A stretch of 64,000 bases of DNA from assembly GCA_964342305.1 (NCBI GenBank), contig CAYFGK010000005.1:42427-106426 (forward strand), read 5' to 3'. The translations under genes and the position numbers were made by a program. Position 1 is the first letter of the stretch, and each line of letters opens with the position of its first letter. Below are positions 61,324-64,000 of this stretch, piece by piece. The notes under the pieces are model-generated. The model was not told where the DNA came from. It was given only the letters and a program-made list of their open reading frames with translations, and ran no database searches. Source of the stretch: DT-110 sp964342305. Lineage in GTDB: Bacteria; Bacteroidota; Bacteroidia; Chitinophagales; Saprospiraceae.

Positions 61324-61479
61324 ATGGACATCACTGTAGTTCTTCCCGATTGGTCCCTTTGGATGGGGTTGGCTTACTTCTTCTTGGCGTTTCTTTCTTC
61401 TGTTGCCAATTTAATTTCAAGCCGATATAAATACCTCATTTCAAAGCTTAATCTTAGAAAATTCAACCGCGATGAATGA
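61324..61479 (+). CDS. Small membrane protein
   Basis: 51 residues with one TM helix ('LWMGLAYFFLAFLSSVANLI') and a basic tail ('SRYKYLISKLNLRKFNR'). It starts 38 bp after the methyltransferase gene and overlaps the next start by 8 bp, which supports it as a real gene. No family. Confidence 0.6.
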   Translation: MDITVVLPDWSLWMGLAYFFLAFLSSVANLISSRYKYLISKLNLRKFNRDE

Positions 61480-61894
61480 ACTTCCTATTGCTAACGAAAT
61501 GCCCTATTGGAAATCAGGAACATCAAGTCCAGATTCTTGGCTTGATAAGGTTGAAAACCTGATTGAGAAATATGGGGGAACGATCCATTCACGGGTGGTT
61601 GCTCGTTCGGGTCATAATGAAGGCATCATGATTGGCTTCACTATTGCAGGTGAATCGTTTAAGCTGACTTGGCCGGTATTGCCACCCAAGAATCCAAACG
61701 ACAGGTTAGCGGCCACCAGGCAGGCCGCTACGATGATATACCACGATACGAAAGCCCGGGTAAATCGGTTGGCTATTTTCGGCCCTAAAGTGGTCTTTGC
61801 TGATTGGCTTCTATTGGAGAACGGAAGGACTATTGCCGAAAACCCAAATACAAATATTGCCCAACACCTATCGGGTATGATTGGTCAGGGATAA
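61472..61894 (+). CDS. Hypothetical phage protein
   Basis: 140 residues, alpha/beta ('ENLIEKYGGTIHSRVVARSG', 'GFTIAGESFKLTWPVLPPKN', 'RLAATRQAATMIYHDTKARV'). It looks like a compact, well-conserved domain with an invariant-looking 'W.LPP' turn, but I cannot name the family. Terminator downstream. Confidence 0.65.
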   Translation: MNELPIANEMPYWKSGTSSPDSWLDKVENLIEKYGGTIHSRVVARSGHNEGIMIGFTIAGESFKLTWPVLPPKNPNDRLAATRQAATMIYHDTKARVNRLAIFGPKVVFADWLLLENGRTIAENPNTNIAQHLSGMIGQG

Positions 61895-61917
61895 TAACTT
61901 GCAGACTACATTTACCT

Positions 61918-61952
61918 GCCCCGTTTCATTGAATTGGTTCGGGGCTTTTCTT
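61918..61952 (+). terminator. Rho-independent terminator
   Basis: GCCCCG...CGGGGC stem with a 16-nt loop, then TTTTCTT. It separates the methyltransferase unit from promoter P5. Confidence 0.75.
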
Positions 61953-61963
61953 GTAAATAGTAT

Positions 61964-62003
61964 GTACAATTATTTGTACTTACCGGGATTATTTGTATAT
62001 TTG
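61964..62003 (+). promoter_or_regulatory. Phage promoter P5 with palindromic operator
   Basis: GTACAA-TTAT-TTGTAC (61964-61979) contains the -33 TTG (61974-61976). TATATTTG (61996-62003) follows after 19 nt. The leader AATTGTCGAACAAATCAATC ends at the ATG at 62041. Confidence 0.9.
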
Positions 62004-62040
62004 AATTGTCGAACAAATCAATCAATCACAAACGGTAATC

Positions 62041-62346
62041 ATGGAAATTCGCAACAAACTCAAGAAGGTAATGACCCTGGCAAATCAGCTGGTATCCAAT
62101 CTGAACATCGACCGTTCTTCTGCTATGTCTCGCGCATGGGAGACGATAAACGATCACCCTGATGCTATCATTGTAGAGTTCGTGAAGCGCTCCACCGGGG
62201 AGCGTGTACGCCGTGTGGCTGTTCAGGATCACGTGATGAACAATGGCAACGTCCTGTTCACTGATCTGGCAAAGGTAGCCGCCGCGAAGTTGAACACGTA
62301 CATTTCCATTCGCCCTGATGCGGGCGCGGTAGTGTTGGCAGCATAG
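62041..62346 (+). CDS. Small phage protein (WxxI-x-FVKRxTGExVRRV type)
   Basis: 101 residues: helical N-terminus ('KLKKVMTLANQLVSN', 'SSAMSRAWETIN') then a beta-hairpin ('AIIVEFVKRSTGERVRRVAV'). This pattern, a helix with an AW pair followed by a 'V.F.K..G..R' hairpin, is common in small phage proteins that I recognise only as a type. First gene after promoter P5. Confidence 0.65.
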   Translation: MEIRNKLKKVMTLANQLVSNLNIDRSSAMSRAWETINDHPDAIIVEFVKRSTGERVRRVAVQDHVMNNGNVLFTDLAKVAAAKLNTYISIRPDAGAVVLAA

Positions 62347-62425
62347 CCACACTATCCAAAAACTAAAAAAGTTTGTACATTGCAAATGAACGCGCCCCAA
62401 AAGAGGGGCCAATCATTTATTAAAC

Positions 62426-62536
62426 ATGTATCGAACCGGAAGGGGAGTATGTGTGCAAATAGATGGTTTAGTATATCGCTTTTTTTATGGGATCGCCTGG
62501 GGAATGAGGGTTCCCCGGGCTCATAAGCCGGAGTAG
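62426..62536 (+). CDS. Possible 36-residue phage peptide
   Basis: ATG at 62426 encodes 'MYRTGRGVCVQIDGLVYRFF' and 'YGIAWGMRVPRAHKPE', stopping inside the first ten bases of the tRNA-like gene. The sequence is protein-like, but there is no support beyond an open frame. Confidence 0.25.
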   Translation: MYRTGRGVCVQIDGLVYRFFYGIAWGMRVPRAHKPE

Positions 62537-62622
62537 CTCAGTTGGTTGAGCGAGGCACTAATGTCCTGCTAATGCAGTCGGCAATTGTCTGTCGTACGCA
62601 GGTTCGAGTCCTGTCTCCGGCT
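62527..62622 (+). tRNA. tRNA-like gene with enlarged anticodon region (isotype uncertain)
   Basis: The acceptor arms GCCGGAG (62527-62533) and CTCCGGC (62615-62621) pair perfectly, with T as discriminator. The D-stem GCTC/GAGC and T-arm GCAGG-TTCGAGT-CCTGT are canonical. Between D- and T-arms are 45 nt instead of about 22. If the anticodon stem is AGGCA/TGTCT, its loop is 28 nt (62558-62585) and contains a CTGC-TAAT-GCAG mini-hairpin, about 21 nt more than normal. Removing 21 nt could leave CTGCAAT (anticodon GCA, Cys), but other cuts are possible. There is no CCA end encoded. Confidence 0.6.
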
Positions 62623-62710
62623 CATAACTATTTCAGAGCGAAGCCTGTGATGCCAGGCATGCAAACAGGGCAATCGAGTCGGATTGCTTAGAATGAGACA
62701 GAGTAGTTTA

Positions 62711-62727
62711 GCCCCGCCGACCGGGGC
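62711..62727 (+). other. GC hairpin before the zinc-ribbon gene
   Basis: GCCCC-GCCGACC-GGGGC, no T-run. It could be the 3' processing boundary of the tRNA-like transcript or a weak terminator. Confidence 0.4.
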
Positions 62728-62744
62728 AATTAACCCTTTATACA

Positions 62745-63002
62745 ATGTTTGACGAAGATTCAATGCCGGTAAATTGTGAGCGATGCAATAAGGTTTTCGA
62801 TTTACCAGATGGTTGCCCTTCGCGCAAATGGTACCCAGACACGACTATTTGCCGGAATTGTGCGCAAGTCGAGGAAGAAGAAATCGATCGCGAAGAGGAA
62901 ATACACGATTGGCTAGAAACATATCACAACGCTAAATATGACCTTAAAGAAGCGCGTCAAAAATTGAAGCGCCTTGGCTATGATCTTAGCGAAGAAGAAT
63001 AG
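62745..63002 (+). CDS. Small zinc-ribbon phage protein
   Basis: 85 residues: 'VNCERCNKVFDLPDGCPS' and 'TTICRNCAQV' give two CxxC knuckles, followed by an acidic helix ('EEEEIDREEEIHDWLETYHN') and a helical end. It probably binds zinc and acts in DNA or RNA contacts; no specific family. It lies between the two tRNA-like genes. Confidence 0.65.
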   Translation: MFDEDSMPVNCERCNKVFDLPDGCPSRKWYPDTTICRNCAQVEEEEIDREEEIHDWLETYHNAKYDLKEARQKLKRLGYDLSEEE

Positions 63003-63538
63003 TAAGCCGGAAACGACCGGCTGAGAAACGGGGCTGTGAAATATTCCTTAACCGAGGGTATTTGCCGGAAAACGCAGCCCCACATTGCAGGGTGGCGGAA
63101 TTGGTAGACGCTACACTTATCGGGTTAGAATGGATTGTGCAACAAGCTGGGATGGAATACAAGTCAGATAAATAGCCGGATACTCCCAGACAATCCAATA
63201 AAGGCAATGAAAATATTAACGAGTATCCCTGAAAAGGTGCTGACTAACATTGCTCATAATTCATGCGGGTTCGAGTCCCGCCCCTGCAACAACCAATTAG
63301 GAATGGTCCTTCGTGACCGACCGCCGGACGGTTTTCGTGGGTACGGATTGACTTAGGCAATAGAGATCCGATACAGCCGTAGGAATTGCCCCGGTCAGTA
63401 GGTTAGTAGCAACGAAGTGACCACGCGGAAAGGTTTGGCATCCTGGACGCGGACGAAACGCCAACGGAGTCAGCAAGGGCGGCCTTCTAAAGCCATGTTC
63501 CTTTCGCTGGCTCCGATTTTAAGACACAAAGTAGAATC
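63003..63538. other. Non-coding stretch with tRNA-like gene and structured sequence
   Basis: There is no supported protein gene. The first half holds the interrupted tRNA-Leu-like gene. The second half (63290-63538) is rich in small stems: GGTC-CTTCGT-GACC, ACCG-CCGGA-CGGT, CGGAT...ATCCG and GGCAAT...ATTGCC. A 73-codon frame through the tRNA region translates tRNA sequence ('CGFESRPC') and was rejected. Confidence 0.5.
63086..63289 (+). tRNA. tRNA-Leu-like gene split by a structured insert of about 120 nt
   Basis: The 5' part TGCAGGG-TG-GCGGAATTGG-TAGACGC is a class II (Leu-type) acceptor and D-arm. The 3' part has T-arm GCGGG-TTCGAGT-CCCGC and acceptor CCCTGCA plus A, which pairs perfectly (7 bp) with the 5' end. 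The total is 204 nt, against about 85 for tRNA-Leu. The interior folds: GGATTGT pairs with ACAATCC and CTGGGA with TCCCAG in one nested stem, and GGATACTC could instead pair with GAGTATCC. The insert is too short for a usual group I intron. I could not place the anticodon. Confidence 0.5.
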
Positions 63539-63772
63539 ATGGATTGGAAGCTAACAGAAAAAGAAAAGCCCAGCTTAGGAAGCAATGTGGAAACAAGTGA
63601 AGATGGCTTAACAGTTGGAGAGACAATGGACTATGTAAGTGAGCGAACTTGTATGCTCGCTGGTTCAGCAGGTGGCCATGGTTACTTCGGAGAAGGATTT
63701 GCTACCGATGGCAGCACTGGATGTGAAACAGGGCTAATCCTGGACGCACCTAAGTTTTGGCGATACCATTAA
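63539..63772 (+). CDS. Hypothetical phage protein
   Basis: 77 residues, acidic and Gly/Ser/Thr-rich, ending 'LDAPKFWRYH'. Such a terminal W-R after a Gly-rich stretch recalls small phage DUF551-like proteins, but the match is too weak to name. Eight bases precede the next gene's ATG at 63783. Confidence 0.45.
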   Translation: MDWKLTEKEKPSLGSNVETSEDGLTVGETMDYVSERTCMLAGSAGGHGYFGEGFATDGSTGCETGLILDAPKFWRYH

Positions 63773-63782
63773 AATTGAAATT

Positions 63783-64000
63783 ATGCAACTACCAAAGTAC
63801 AAGTGCCACAAGATCGTAGAAGCCTTTAAGATCGAATCCATTGAGACAGACGATTCAGGACTGCACTTAGTCTCTGGACAAGGGTACAGTAGGCATGTCA
63901 ATCAATCCTTCATTGATCGAGGCGCCAAAGTTGGAGGATACTTAGTCCGTTATCGGGATGGGTATTACTCCTACTCACCTGCCGAAGCCTTTGAAAGCGG
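63783..64000 (+). CDS. Phage protein with 'YxxGYYSYSPAEAFE' C-terminal motif (cut by window end)
   Basis: 72 codons visible and open at the window edge. The sequence begins 'MQLPKYKCHKIVEAFKIESI' and reaches 'KVGGYLVRYRDGYYSYSPAEAFESG'. This C-terminal motif (G-G-Y-x-V-x-Y-x-D-G-Y-x-S-x-S-P-x-x-A-F) is widespread at the ends of small phage proteins, and the preceding Lys-Cys-His start is typical of the same group. Function unknown. Confidence 0.65.
   Translation, partial: MQLPKYKCHKIVEAFKIESIETDDSGLHLVSGQGYSRHVNQSFIDRGAKVGGYLVRYRDGYYSYSPAEAFES

Larger units (their letters stand above)
43062..64000 (+). mobile_element. Prophage / integrated phage region (left part, continues beyond window)
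   Basis: From just after mltG every supported gene is on the + strand, short and tightly packed with ATGA overlaps. The set includes recombination (ERF, PD-(D/E)XK), terminase small and large subunits, endolysin, MazG-like, VRR-NUC, helicase-methyltransferase and tRNA-like genes, with repeated phage-style promoters. No integrase, repressor, portal or capsid gene is visible, so either these lie to the right or the element is incomplete. I found no direct-repeat attachment site. The left boundary is placed by the mltG terminator and is an estimate. Confidence 0.85.

Noticed and set aside
62527..62622. Amber suppressor tRNA, because CTAA occurs twice in the loop
   Set aside because: Neither CTA is preceded by the required T33 in any fold I could draw, so I cannot claim a suppressor that would explain the TAG at 52487.
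63086..63289. Group I or group II intron in the split tRNA
   Set aside because: The insert (about 120 nt) is well below the usual size, and I see no recognisable group I core (P/Q/R/S) or domain V-like hairpin.
63135..63356. 73-codon frame through the tRNA-like region
   Set aside because: It translates tRNA sequence ('CGFESRPC' is a usual tRNA shadow) and has no other support.
43160..64000. Global stop-codon reassignment in the phage
   Set aside because: Several intact genes end at TAG (for example VRR-NUC and the terminase large subunit) or TGA (the MazG-like and endonuclease-adjacent genes), and only two genes are interrupted.

Overview
The window looks like a chromosome segment of a Bacteroidota bacterium, probably Saprospiraceae/Lewinella-like. 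The evidence is two secreted proteins with C-terminal type IX secretion (T9SS) sorting domains, a TPR-hybrid histidine kinase with an AraC output domain, and TTG-(about 20 nt)-TAnnTTTG promoters. The species is my inference. Two runs of exactly 100 Ns (4819-4918 and 56771-56870) are scaffold placeholders.

Region 1 (1-7036) is the right end of a type I CRISPR-Cas locus: the 3' part of cas3, then cas4, cas1 and cas2 in tight overlap, a leader of about 200 bp, and an array of 64 visible 29-bp repeats. The gene order and the repeat's ATTGAAAC end fit subtype I-B. The effector genes would lie left of the window. Region 2 (7037-16343) is ordinary chromosome: a secreted BNR/Asp-box protein, acetoacetyl-CoA synthetase, a class IV aminotransferase and a sodium:solute symporter. 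The intergenic DNA between them is rich in small hairpins and degenerate repeats.

Region 3 (16344-43061) is a surface and regulatory block. It holds a 943-residue T9SS adhesin-like protein, a giant protein of about 5,700 residues (metalloprotease, LamG-like, Ig-like, FG-GAP-like and BspA/DUF285 modules plus a sorting domain), a hybrid kinase with an AraC output domain, an alpha/beta hydrolase, a small secreted protein and mltG. Four direct repeats at a 20-21 bp period lie between the kinase and the giant gene and are good candidates for the kinase's binding sites.

Region 4 (about 43.1 kb to the end) is a (pro)phage with every gene on the + strand. In order it carries a GIY-YIG protein, a MazG-like enzyme, a VRR-NUC nuclease, a coiled-coil membrane protein, a Cys-phosphatase, an ERF annealing protein, a PD-(D/E)XK nuclease, a SLOG/DUF2493 protein, many small overlapping hypotheticals, an amidase endolysin with small membrane proteins, a cupin, both terminase subunits, a helicase-methyltransferase fusion, two interrupted tRNA-like genes and more small phage proteins. 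Four transcription units start from near-identical promoters whose -33 element lies inside a GTACAA-N4-TTGTAC palindrome, which is the signature of one phage regulator. Two small phage genes (52382-52603 and 58108-58344) are cut by a single in-frame stop but stay coherent beyond it. No integrase, repressor or structural gene is visible, so the element continues past the right edge.
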